Of a stretch of 26,746 nucleotides of DNA, positions 16,987-23,636 are shown piece after piece. Every line of letters begins with the position of its first letter. Positions within the stretch are counted from its first letter, which is position 1. The position numbers and the translations under genes are program-made. The DNA is from Bacteroidales bacterium (GTDB lineage: Bacteria; Bacteroidota; Bacteroidia; Bacteroidales; UBA3663): positions 1 through 26,746 of the forward strand of contig SFEH01000018.1 of assembly GCA_004557315.1 (NCBI GenBank). Reading direction: 5' to 3'. The notes under the pieces were generated by a model, which worked only from the letters and a program-made list of their open reading frames with translations, did not search any database and was not told the DNA's origin.

Positions 16987-17102
16987 GGCAGTTAATGGTA
17001 GTTAGCGGAAGATAACTGGAGTCCTTCCTCTCTTGTCAACCATCTATTATCCGTTAACTTTCAGAGCGAAGCGGTAACTTCCGTTAGCTTCTATTGACTT
17101 CT
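16987..17102. repeat. Inverted array of 10-nt units in the asnA leader
   Basis: The left arm is GGCAGTTAAT, GGTAGTTAGC, GGAAGATAAC and a weak fourth unit (16987-17026). The right part (17033-17102), read in tens on the opposite strand, gives AGAAGTCAAT, AGAAGCTAAC, GGAAGTTACC, GCTTCGCTCT, GAAAGTTAAC, GGATAATAGA, TGGTTGACAA. The common unit is close to GGAAGTTAAC. The arms can pair imperfectly. The array ends 38 nt before the asnA ATG. Confidence 0.75.
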
Positions 17103-17140
17103 CATATTACCGCACTTGAATATAATAATATATATAGGAA

Positions 17141-18175
17141 ATGAAACTCATTATTCCAGAAAAATATGAGGCACTGATGGACCTCAAGCAGACTGAACAG
17201 GCGATCAAGAACATCAAGGATTTCTATCTCAGCAGCCTCTCTACAGAGCTGCGCCTCCGTCGCGTCACAGCACCATTGTTTGTGCTCCGCGGTTTAGGTA
17301 TGAACGACGATCTGAATGGTGTCGAGCGTGCTGTCAATTTCCCTATCAAGGACATGAACGAGGCAACTGCCGAGGTAGTGCATTCACTCGCAAAGTGGAA
17401 GCGCGTGACATTGGCAGAGTATCAGATTGAACATGGCTATGGCATAGTTACCGATATGAATGCTATTCGTGCCGATGAGGAACTCGACAACCTTCACTCT
17501 CTCTATGTCGATCAGTGGGATTGGGAGCGTGTCATTGCCAAGGGCGAACGAAACATACAGTTCCTCAAGAAGATTGTACGCAAGATCTATGGCTCGATTC
17601 TCCGTACCGAGTTCTATATCTGTGAGACCTATCCACAGATCAAGCCATTCCTTCCTGAAGACATTTTCTTCATTCATTCTGAACAGTTGCGTCAGATGTA
17701 TCCTGATATGACACCGAAAGAGCGTGAGGACGCTATTTGTGAGAAGCATGGCGCAGTGTTCATCATCGGTATTGGTGGCGAACTTGGTGATGGTAAGCCA
17801 CATGATATGCGTGCGCCTGACTATGATGACTGGACAACCCTCAACGATGAAGGTTACAAGGGCTTGAACGGTGACTTGCTCGTATGGTATCCAGTGCTCA
17901 ACCGCAGCATCGAACTCTCGTCAATGGGTATCCGTGTCGATGAGGAAGCTCTCCTCCGTCAGCTCAAGCTGACAGGCAAGGAAGATCGCATTCAGCTCTA
18001 TTTCCACAAGCGACTTCTTGAAGGCTCACTCCCTCTCACCATTGGTGGTGGTATAGGTCAGAGCCGTCTCTGCATGGTCTTGCTCCACAAGGCTCACGTC
18101 GGAGAGACACAGTCGTCAATCTGGCCAGAAGAGATGCGTCGTACCTGCAAGCAGCACGGCATCACTCTCATCTGA
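17141..18175 (+). CDS. asnA: Aspartate--ammonia ligase (asparagine synthetase A)
   Basis: AsnA makes asparagine from aspartate, ammonia and ATP via an aspartyl-adenylate; its fold is related to class II aminoacyl-tRNA synthetases. The 344-aa protein aligns by recall with the whole AsnA family (about 330 aa in E. coli). It has an N-terminal TEQAIKNIKDFYLSSLSTEL block, APLFVLRGLGMNDDLNGVERAVNF (class II motif region), WKRVTLAEYQ, the central MNAIRADEELDNLHSLYVDQWDWE, and the C-terminal GGGIGQSRLCMVLL (class II motif 3 with the ATP-binding Arg). It is cytosolic. It has its own promoter, an unusual decamer-array leader and a strong terminator. Confidence 0.97.
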   Translation: MKLIIPEKYEALMDLKQTEQAIKNIKDFYLSSLSTELRLRRVTAPLFVLRGLGMNDDLNGVERAVNFPIKDMNEATAEVVHSLAKWKRVTLAEYQIEHGYGIVTDMNAIRADEELDNLHSLYVDQWDWERVIAKGERNIQFLKKIVRKIYGSILRTEFYICETYPQIKPFLPEDIFFIHSEQLRQMYPDMTPKEREDAICEKHGAVFIIGIGGELGDGKPHDMRAPDYDDWTTLNDEGYKGLNGDLLVWYPVLNRSIELSSMGIRVDEEALLRQLKLTGKEDRIQLYFHKRLLEGSLPLTIGGGIGQSRLCMVLLHKAHVGETQSSIWPEEMRRTCKQHGITLI

Positions 18176-18205
18176 TTGATTCACCGACAATTTCCTATTC
18201 ATATA

Positions 18206-18253
18206 AAAAATGTTGCATATCACAGCTAAACAGCAAAGATATGCAACATTTTT
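18206..18253. terminator. Bidirectional terminator between asnA and the GH43 gene
   Basis: A perfect 16-bp stem pairs 18206-18221 (AAAAATGTTGCATATC) with 18238-18253 (its complement, ending ATTTTT) around a 16-nt loop. The A/T ends give a U-tract in both directions, suiting the convergent genes on each side. Confidence 0.93.
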
Positions 18254-18275
18254 ATTATCTTACAACCGTAATTGC

Positions 18276-20309
18276 TTATTTCTTACCGCGGCCATGGCGT
18301 TGAGGTTCATCCTTCTCTGCTGACAGGGTATAAAGCTTCATCTTGCCCTTATAAACAGCCTTGACGTAAGCTTTTCTCTCAACCGAACGGATCACCTCGA
18401 TCTTAACCTTGTCGGCATTCTGTCCCACTGCACGAGCTTCAACTTTTGCAGCATGAGGAATCTCCATATTCACCTGATAGTGATCTGGATAGACGAAGCC
18501 ATTCTGATGGTTGAAGCGAACTGGATGAGCAGGCATCTCAACAGCCTTGCCATCGACAGTGATCTCGATTGTTGGAGGCACAGGGCGTTCCAGCTTGTTG
18601 CCATTCTTGCTGAAAGCAATACCATGGAGGTCAAAGAGAGGCTCATCGGCAGGACCTTCTGCCACGAGATAGATCGCATGCTTGCCCTTGAGACCTTCTA
18701 CAGCCTTGGCTACATTGGCAGAGACGCATGCCTCGGCAGTGTTGGCTGCCACCTTGATCGAGGCAATCTTCTTGCCCTTGGCAGTCTTGGCAGGACCATC
18801 GATCCATACATTGATGGTGAATGGCTTTGCTGTCTTGGCTGTGATATAGAGGTCGATGGCTGTGTTGTTACCCTTCTTTGCTCCTTCGAATGCTGCAAGA
18901 CCCTTGGTAGCTTGAGCCAGACCCTCGAAGCCGAAATACTTGAATCCTACTACACCCTTGTTGCCGATGTTGGTGAGATCCATGTTATTGTCCCACCAGT
19001 CCCAGCTATCCTGCATCCATTGATTGTCGGTCATGTAGCAAGCATAGCCTGCCGAATAGTATTTATATGGGTCGAGACCATAGATGCTGAATCCCTCGGA
19101 AGTTACTTCAGCGCCTGTGTATTCATTTCCGTCAGCAGCCTTGGCAGTCCATACTTCATCTTTGGCAAATGGGTCATAACCTCTGATCACAACCTTGCCA
19201 CCGTCGGCTACCGATGTTTCGTCCCATTCAATCTTGATAGGAGCCACCATAGCCTGACGAGCATAGCCGAAGCCGCGAGGAGGACGATGATAGAACACAT
19301 ACCACTGACCATTGATCTCCTGAATAGAGCCGTGTGTGTTGTGGGCTGCATTGGTAGTGATGAGAGTCTTGCCATCAGGCGAAGTCACCACGCCGCGTGA
19401 GTCAACGAGCACGCCACCCGAACGCCAAGGACCAAGAGGAGAGTCACCATAAGCATAGCGGAGAGCCGAGTTGGTGCTGCCCTGTCCGTATTCAGGACCG
19501 CTGTAGCCAGAGAACACCATCACGTATTTGTTGCCAACCTGACGTATTGACGAAGCCTCGAAGAAATTGAACTCGCCAGGGTTCTGATCCTTGTGAAGTG
19601 CAGGATACTTGATGCCCTCAGGGTCAACAAGCTGACCATAGCTGCGGCTTGCAGGAATGAAATAGTCGTGAATCTCGGTGCCTGGACGCAACGATGACAT
19701 GGTCTTTGGGTCGAGTTCGGCTGCAGTCGAGTGCATGAATCCCCAGAAAGCATAGGCACGGAAACCAGTTGCATAGTCCTTGTCATTCTTGTCGGTCACA
19801 GGCTCAACGAAGATCGAAGGGTCGAAACCGATGATGCTGCCAGCAGTGGCATGTTCGCCATCAGGAGTGACATTGCAGAGAGTGAATGGGCCATCAGGAC
19901 GGTCGCTCTTCGCAACGAAAGGCAGACGTCCAGCACCACGTGCGTGAGGGTAGAGGTAATAGACTTTCTTGCCATTCTCTTTCACCTCCACGAGGTCAGG
20001 AGCATACATGATATCCCACTGGTTGCCGATGTTATAGGTGAAGATTGGTCCCTCGTCCACCCAGTGTTCAAGGTCTTCGACAGGAGCCGACCACATGTGT
20101 ACATCCGCACCACAGTATTCGCGCACCGATGTGTCGTGCGAACCTATGATATAGGCACGATACTTTCCAGGAGCATCTGGATCTTCAAACACACGAGGCT
20201 CACCGTCGGGAAGATGTTCCCAAAGAGGGAGATAAGGGTTCTGGGCATTGACTGTGCCGGCACACGCAATGGCAAAGGCGGCACATAAAAGCGTCTTGTT
20301 AATTCTCAT
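18276..20309 (-). CDS. Secreted glycoside hydrolase family 43 enzyme with C-terminal CBM6-like domain
   Basis: The 677-aa protein starts with a Sec signal (MRINKTLLCAAFAIACAGTVNAQ). The GH43 five-bladed propeller spans about 30-370. Candidate catalytic residues are the Asp in VFEDPD (Asp43 or 45), Asp105 in WDIMYAPDLVEV as pKa modulator, and Glu251 in FFEASS as general acid. Later blades show GPWRSGGVLVDS, NTHGSIQEINGQWYVFYHR and an ARQAMVAPI strand. Residues about 420-570 resemble a CBM6-type beta-sandwich (GFKYFGFEGLAQ, then INVWIDGP, FDLHGIAFSK). The last 100 residues are a further beta-rich segment with a basic tail. It likely removes arabinose or xylose from plant glycans outside the cytoplasm. 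The subfamily and exact bond are undetermined. The gene is alone, with its own promoter, and no SusC/D pair is adjacent. Confidence 0.88.
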   Translation of the reverse strand: MRINKTLLCAAFAIACAGTVNAQNPYLPLWEHLPDGEPRVFEDPDAPGKYRAYIIGSHDTSVREYCGADVHMWSAPVEDLEHWVDEGPIFTYNIGNQWDIMYAPDLVEVKENGKKVYYLYPHARGAGRLPFVAKSDRPDGPFTLCNVTPDGEHATAGSIIGFDPSIFVEPVTDKNDKDYATGFRAYAFWGFMHSTAAELDPKTMSSLRPGTEIHDYFIPASRSYGQLVDPEGIKYPALHKDQNPGEFNFFEASSIRQVGNKYVMVFSGYSGPEYGQGSTNSALRYAYGDSPLGPWRSGGVLVDSRGVVTSPDGKTLITTNAAHNTHGSIQEINGQWYVFYHRPPRGFGYARQAMVAPIKIEWDETSVADGGKVVIRGYDPFAKDEVWTAKAADGNEYTGAEVTSEGFSIYGLDPYKYYSAGYACYMTDNQWMQDSWDWWDNNMDLTNIGNKGVVGFKYFGFEGLAQATKGLAAFEGAKKGNNTAIDLYITAKTAKPFTINVWIDGPAKTAKGKKIASIKVAANTAEACVSANVAKAVEGLKGKHAIYLVAEGPADEPLFDLHGIAFSKNGNKLERPVPPTIEITVDGKAVEMPAHPVRFNHQNGFVYPDHYQVNMEIPHAAKVEARAVGQNADKVKIEVIRSVERKAYVKAVYKGKMKLYTLSAEKDEPQRHGRGKK

Positions 20310-20337
20310 AATCTTAAATATTAAAGTAATGTGAGTG

Positions 20338-20369
20338 CAAAGATAGTGATATTTTTCAATAAATGCAAC
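20338..20369 (-). promoter_or_regulatory. Predicted promoter of the GH43 gene
   Basis: On the minus strand, GTTG (20369-20366) and TATCTTTG (20345-20338) are separated by 20 nt. Transcription would start near 20331, giving a leader of about 22 nt. Confidence 0.68.
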
Positions 20370-20469
20370 TATTTCAAGTCAGCATTGTTGATTTATTTCG
20401 AAAGAATCTATGATGATAATTAAATTTTATACGAAAATGAATAAAAATTCACAAAAAGTGCAAGAATAA

Positions 20470-20501
20470 TTTGGAAATTTGAAATTCTTGTATTATCTTT
20501 G
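20470..20501 (+). promoter_or_regulatory. Predicted tRNA-Glu promoter
   Basis: TTTG (20470-20473) and TATCTTTG (20494-20501) are 20 nt apart, an excellent fit. The predicted start is about 10 nt before the mature tRNA 5' end. Confidence 0.8.
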
Positions 20502-20517
20502 CAACAAATCACTAATT

Positions 20518-20589
20518 GGTCCTATCGAATATCGGTTAGTTCGTCAGATTTTCATTCTGAAAAGCCGGGTTCGACTCCCGGTAGGACTA
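20518..20589 (+). tRNA. tRNA-Glu (anticodon UUC)
   Basis: A complete cloverleaf can be drawn. The acceptor is GGTCCTA with TAGGACT (a G-U pair at 1-72). The D stem is GAAT with GTTC. The anticodon stem is TCAGA with TCTGA around the loop TTTTCAT, giving anticodon TTC. A 4-nt variable loop follows, and the T stem is CCGGG with CCCGG around TTCGACT. The discriminator is A at 20589 and CCA is not encoded. The convergent ZIP gene stops only five bases downstream. Confidence 0.97.
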
Positions 20590-20594
20590 CAATA

Positions 20595-21341
20595 TCACTC
20601 AAATAATCGTTCAATCAGAAGCAATGTCATGAATCCAACCAGCAGAGCATAGGTTGCCTGCTTCTGATAGCCATGAGCATGCGTCTCCGGAATCATTTCG
20701 TCGCTCGTCACATAGAGCATGGCACCTCCAGCGAATCCGAGCATCACAGGCAGCAGTGTCTGTGAGATATTGCCCATACCATATCCGATCCACACGCCAA
20801 CAATCTCGAGCAGGCCTATGACAACCGAGATGAGGAAAGTGCGGATTGGCTTGACTCCAGCCATGAGCAAAGGTGCTATGATGACCATACCTTCAGGCAC
20901 ATTCTGAAGGGCGATGCCGAGGCTGACTGTCCAGCTTGCCGAAGCTTCGTCGCTTATGCTCACACCAGCCGCCATGCCTTCGGGCAGTTTGTGCAATGCA
21001 ATGGCCATGACAAACAGCAGCACATTGTTGAGCTTGGCATTGTTGTGATGTTCCGACTCGTCAAGGCCTGTGACATGATGCAGGTGAGGAGTGACAAGGT
21101 CGAGCACATTGAGAAACAGTGCGCCCACCATCACGCCTATCGCCACCCACCACCATTGCGACGACAGGTCGAAAGCCGGTACTATCAGTCCTATGGTCGA
21201 AGCTGCCAGCATGATGCCAGCGCAGTAACCCAATATCGTGTCGTTCCATTTGTGAGGAAGGTTCTTGACCAGAAAGCCAAGAAAGCTGCCTATTATCGAT
21301 GCACCGCACAGACCTGCGGCACTAATCCATATCTGTGACAT
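20595..21341 (-). CDS. ZIP-family divalent metal transporter
   Basis: This 248-aa inner-membrane protein has about eight hydrophobic segments and the two ZIP signature helices: HKLPEGMAAG (117-126) in TM4 and QNVPEGM (146-152) in TM5. Their His, Glu and Asn side chains line the metal path. A histidine-rich cytoplasmic loop (PHLHHVTG at 85-92, ESEHH at 95-99) is typical. It imports zinc and possibly iron or manganese; the specificity is not readable. A TATCTTTG box lies about 60 nt upstream of the start. No Zur-like or Fur-like operator is obvious. Confidence 0.93.
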   Translation of the reverse strand: MSQIWISAAGLCGASIIGSFLGFLVKNLPHKWNDTILGYCAGIMLAASTIGLIVPAFDLSSQWWWVAIGVMVGALFLNVLDLVTPHLHHVTGLDESEHHNNAKLNNVLLFVMAIALHKLPEGMAAGVSISDEASASWTVSLGIALQNVPEGMVIIAPLLMAGVKPIRTFLISVVIGLLEIVGVWIGYGMGNISQTLLPVMLGFAGGAMLYVTSDEMIPETHAHGYQKQATYALLVGFMTLLLIERLFE

Positions 21342-21402
21342 AAAAGCTGTAAAGTTAAGTTATCTATCAGTTTCCGTATTCTCTAATATTGAATATTTGA
21401 GG

Positions 21403-21410
21403 CAAAGATA
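21403..21410 (-). promoter_or_regulatory. Possible -7 box of the ZIP gene
   Basis: The minus strand reads TATCTTTG, but no TTTG-like -33 box is at the expected distance. The call rests on the -7 match and location only. Confidence 0.4.
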
Positions 21411-21458
21411 CGAAAAAACTGAAATATAGTCCATAAATCTGCCATAATCTTGCAATAT

Positions 21459-21492
21459 TTTGTGATATTTCTGAATAATATGTATAAATTTG
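21459..21492 (+). promoter_or_regulatory. Predicted promoter upstream of the LuxR-type remnant
   Basis: TTTG (21459-21462) and TAAATTTG (21485-21492) are 22 nt apart. The predicted start near 21499 leaves about 140 nt before the only recognisable coding frame. Apart from a 22-codon ORF at 21536-21604 with no recognisable homology, the stretch 21342-21637 holds nothing else. Confidence 0.45.
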
Positions 21493-21637
21493 CGACATAG
21501 TATTATTTCGCAACATTCACTTTTTATTATAATCTATGGTTATGACTTTATTGTTGCATGCGTATCTATCCGCATCTTTTTCTTACTTTTTATGCGAAGA
21601 ATAGCCTTTGGTTTTTTCAGTAAACCACTAGCTGTTT

Positions 21638-21943
21638 GTGCCAGCCATCCGCTTGCTGGAGAAGAGGATCAAGAACGACGGCATCTCTTCGCGCCTTTCA
21701 GACATTATCAAGAGTGTCGAGGGAAAGGATGGGGTCTCGGAACGCGAGAAGGACATCATCGTCTGCCTCGTCCAGGGCATGTCGAACAAGGAGATTGCCG
21801 ACCATCTGTTCATCTCGGTCAATACGGTCATCACCCACCGGCGCAACATTGCCAAGAAGCTCGATATCCGATCGGTTGCTGGTCTGACCATCTATGCCAT
21901 AGCCAACAATCTCATTGACCAGAGCATCCTTTCAAAGACCTGA
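21638..21943 (+). pseudogene. LuxR/FixJ-type HTH domain, probably truncated regulator
   Basis: The 101-aa frame is a clear LuxR-type DNA-binding domain: VSEREKDIIVCLVQGMSNKEIADHLFISVNTVITHRRNIAKKLDIRSVAGLTIYAI, including the helix-turn-helix. The preceding segment (RLLEKRIKNDGISSRLSDIIKSVEGKDG) looks like the linker of a longer Bacteroidota regulator whose N-terminal sensory domain should precede it. Upstream in the same frame there is a TAG 9 nt before the GTG at 21638 and another at 21602-21604, and no homologous N-terminus is seen in other frames. It is therefore either a remnant or a stand-alone GerE-like mini-regulator starting at GTG. A 12-bp palindrome CCTGATATCAGG (21939-21950) overlaps its stop. 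Confidence 0.75.
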
Positions 21944-21970
21944 TATCAGGGCAACCTCCCCAAGTCATGG

Positions 21971-22300
21971 TCATATCGGCAGGCGCTTGCCTTTTGCCAG
22001 GTCATCGACCAGCTTGTCCAGAATGCGAAGGTCGCGCATCCTCGGATCCTCGATTTCTTCAATCTTGATTCCGCATATCCTGCCCTTGACATTCATTCGC
22101 TCAGGATTCATGCAAGGGGCATTGTCAAGAAAGTCACCGTAGGTCGAATCGCTGTCGAGCATCGCAATCAGCGTTTCTTTCTTATATCCAGTCAGCCACG
22201 AGGTTACAGCAAAAACTTCATCGGCTGAACGACCTTTCCTTTCGGCCTTTGCAATAAGGAGAGGAAACACTTTGGCAAACCTCATTTCAAATACATTCAT
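21971..22300 (-). CDS. DUF2200-family protein
   Basis: The 109-aa protein matches by recall the DUF2200 family of small cytosolic proteins of unknown function. Its features are FAKVFPLLIAKAERKGRS near the start, a VTSWLTGYKKETL helix, a central MNPERMNVKGRICGIKIEEIEDPRM segment, and the C-terminal LDKLVDDLAKGK. Length is normal. It starts 18 nt after the GNAT gene stop and is likely co-transcribed with it from the promoter at 22830-22861. The functional link is unknown. Confidence 0.8.
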   Translation of the reverse strand: MNVFEMRFAKVFPLLIAKAERKGRSADEVFAVTSWLTGYKKETLIAMLDSDSTYGDFLDNAPCMNPERMNVKGRICGIKIEEIEDPRMRDLRILDKLVDDLAKGKRLPI

Positions 22301-22318
22301 AGTGTTTATTACTTTATA

Positions 22319-22807
22319 TTAGCCTTTATTGAATTGATATGCCAATCGTTCACTTCCGTTCCAGCAATGTATGATGCCGCAATAGCTGAAGCCTGCTTTG
22401 GCTATTGCGCTTTGCATCACCTTGTTGTCGGCATGGGTGTCGATGCGGATTGAGTTGTAATGCTGCAGTGCAAAGCGCATGGCATGACTGAACACACCTT
22501 TCACTTCGCCGCTGCTTGCAATGCGATGAATGGTAGCGTAGGGCTTGTCGTTGAGCCATGCTCCGTCGTAGATCTCGTTGTATGTAGGGTCGATGCCACC
22601 GCGTAGCACGAAGGTAGCCACAATCCTGTCATCGCTGATGCAGACATAACTGTCGCCGCTCTCAATGTCTTTCTTGAGCAGTTCCTCGCTCGGATACCCC
22701 TCCACCCATTGGTGAGGATTGCCGGTAGCCACCATGAAATTTCGGGCAATGGCGAAAATCTCATGCAGCCGCGGAATGTCGCTTATTCTTGATTTGCGTA
22801 TTGTCAT
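22319..22807 (-). CDS. GNAT-family N-acetyltransferase
   Basis: The protein is an acetyl-CoA-dependent transferase of the GNAT fold. Visible elements are the N-terminal TIRKSRISDIPRLHEIF, the strand DRIVATFVLRG, the acetyl-CoA region IHRIASSGEVKGVFSHAMRFALQHY, then SIRIDTHADNKVMQSAIAKAGFSYCGIIH. The substrate is unknown. An in-frame ATG exists upstream at 22894, but I place the start at 22807 (162 aa). Family homology begins there, and the predicted promoter (-7 box 22830-22837) would start transcription near 22823, downstream of the longer start. It is the first gene of a two-gene operon with the DUF2200 gene. Confidence 0.87.
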   Translation of the reverse strand: MTIRKSRISDIPRLHEIFAIARNFMVATGNPHQWVEGYPSEELLKKDIESGDSYVCISDDRIVATFVLRGGIDPTYNEIYDGAWLNDKPYATIHRIASSGEVKGVFSHAMRFALQHYNSIRIDTHADNKVMQSAIAKAGFSYCGIIHCWNGSERLAYQFNKG

Positions 22808-22829
22808 CTCATTTTCCTTTTTGTGTTGG

Positions 22830-22861
22830 CAAAAATAGTATTTCTGACTGGAATAACCAAG
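22830..22861 (-). promoter_or_regulatory. Predicted promoter of the GNAT-DUF2200 operon
   Basis: On the minus strand, CTTG (22861-22858) and TATTTTTG (22837-22830) are 20 nt apart. The CTTG is the outer end of the left arm of the 23-bp inverted repeat. Confidence 0.6.
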
Positions 22862-22933
22862 AATAATGCGCGAAAGTGGTTGCAAGCATATCAAAAAAGC
22901 TTATCTCACGACCACTTTCGCGCATTATTCTTG
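22858..22933. repeat. Perfect 23-bp inverted repeat between divergent promoters
   Basis: 22858-22880 (beginning CAAGAATAATGCGCG, ending AAGTGGT) is exactly complementary to 22911-22933, with a 30-nt A/T-rich spacer between them. The outermost four bases of each arm serve as a -33 CTTG for a promoter pointing outward. Neither predicted transcript includes the repeat, so it is not a terminator for them. It could be a two-site operator, a cruciform, or a small mobile-element relic with no target duplication visible. Confidence 0.85.
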
Positions 22934-22960
22934 TTTTTTGAGACATATTTTGTAACTTTG
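22930..22960 (+). promoter_or_regulatory. Predicted plus-strand promoter at the right arm of the inverted repeat
   Basis: CTTG (22930-22933) and TAACTTTG (22953-22960) are 19 nt apart. The only start codon nearby opens a seven-codon frame (MATTSRR, 22986-23009). No real gene follows for over 650 nt. Confidence 0.55.
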
Positions 22961-23051
22961 TGCCACTGATAATCAATACAGAAAAATGGCAACAACAAGT
23001 CGTAGATAATTAGTCAACCAAAATAGTTAAACTGCATTTTATTGAAGAAAA

Positions 23052-23083
23052 CTTGCAAACGACAGAATTAGTTGCTATCTTTG
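23052..23083 (+). promoter_or_regulatory. Predicted plus-strand promoter in a gene-free stretch
   Basis: CTTG (23052-23055) and TATCTTTG (23076-23083) are 20 nt apart. TATCTTTGCA (23076-23085) is repeated in inverted form at 23105-23114, so a second -7 box faces it from the other strand. Nothing coding follows in either direction. A small RNA is possible. The 829-nt gap 22808-23636 otherwise holds only the repeats, promoters and leader listed here. Confidence 0.45.
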
Positions 23084-23131
23084 CATAGAATCCCTGATTC
23101 ACGTTGCAAAGATACGGCATTCCAGGTTCTC

Positions 23132-23236
23132 CATTGCCGCCATTATACGCCATGACGCGCCATTATTGGTCGAGTGCTGGTCGTGTGCTGCTCAAGATAA
23201 TAAGTTTGACACTCTGACACTTCGACACTTTGACAC
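23132..23236 (+). repeat. Composite of 10-, 11- and 8-nt tandem repeats
   Basis: Three short-unit arrays follow each other. The first is decamers CATTATACGC, CATGACGCGC, CATTATTGGT (23141-23170), preceded by CATTGCCGC. The second is two 11-mers GGTCGAGTGCT and GGTCGTGTGCT (23168-23189). The third is octamers TTTGACAC, TCTGACAC, TTCGACAC, TTTGACAC (23205-23236). No convincing inverted partner arm was found here. Confidence 0.8.
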
Positions 23237-23435
23237 CCTAACTGCAAAGATCAATCCTGATGCCCATTACGAGAATCAGATCCGCTTGACTATCAAAATT
23301 AAAAAAAAAGAAGGAAGATAAATTTGGATTGGTTACTGCTCGACTATTATCGTCTGTTCGTTCATGTTTATACATTTATTCTCGTTCATAATTGCAAACA
23401 TTGCCGTACCAGAGTCACTTTTCTTGAAAAATGTT

Positions 23436-23465
23436 CTTGTTTATAAGAAAAATTTTGTAACTTTG
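23436..23465 (+). promoter_or_regulatory. Predicted promoter of the GH3 xylosidase-type gene
   Basis: CTTG (23436-23439) and TAACTTTG (23458-23465) are 18 nt apart. Seventeen bases ending at 23468 are identical to the promoter at 22947-22963, and TTCTTGTTT is shared at the -33 side. The predicted start near 23472 gives a leader of about 165 nt. Confidence 0.6.
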
Positions 23466-23470
23466 TGCAC

Positions 23471-23551
23471 AGGCATAGGATATATGAGTCCTTTAGTTTG
23501 GTCACTGAAAGTTACTTGTTTCTTGCGACTTGTGCAAGGAATCCTATGCTT
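23471..23551 (+). ncRNA. Possible three-way-junction leader RNA
   Basis: By eye, GCATAGGA (23473-23480) pairs with TCCTATGC (23542-23549), extendable by a G-U and an A-U pair. It encloses two hairpins. P2 pairs 23491-23497 with 23504-23511 and has a 6-nt loop. P3 pairs 23520-23526 with 23534-23541 and has a 7-nt loop. Each has seven pairs and one bulged G on the 3' side. P3 abuts P1 with no linker, and TTTT follows at 23550. The predicted transcript starts at the foot of P1. No covariation has been tested and I recognise no known class. Confidence 0.35.
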
Positions 23552-23636
23552 TTGTGTGCTTTTATATATGCATATACAAACTTCCAAAACATAAAACGAA
23601 TCAGAAAACAGAACATTCCTTTAGAATTATTACACA

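Noticed and set aside
18276..20309. Polysaccharide utilisation locus around the GH43 gene
   Set aside because: No susC/susD pair, sensor or other hydrolase is adjacent. The enzyme is flanked by asnA and a tRNA, and the GH3 gene is over 3 kb away with its own promoter.
21490..21918. 142-aa plus-strand ORF overlapping the LuxR remnant
   Set aside because: It is a shifted frame over the HTH coding region with Pro/His/Arg-rich shadow composition. The LuxR homology is in the other frame.
22319..22894. Longer GNAT start at 22894
   Set aside because: It would lie upstream of the predicted promoter, and the extra 29 residues overlap the inverted repeat and show no family similarity.
22858..22933. 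Invertible promoter of the capsule-locus type
   Set aside because: The 30-nt spacer contains no promoter to invert, no invertase gene is nearby, and the promoters lie outside the arms pointing outward.
22858..22933. Rho-independent terminator
   Set aside because: The stem is followed by T-rich DNA on the plus strand, but no plus-strand transcript enters it from upstream genes and both predicted promoters start beyond its arms.
23471..23551. Purine riboswitch
   Set aside because: The overall three-way layout is similar, but the junction lacks the conserved TNTCTAC-type J2/3 segment, and the downstream gene is a glycosidase.
23364..23594. 76-aa hydrophobic ORF before the xylosidase gene
   Set aside because: It spans the predicted promoter and leader, has no recognisable family, and its codon use is unlike its neighbours.
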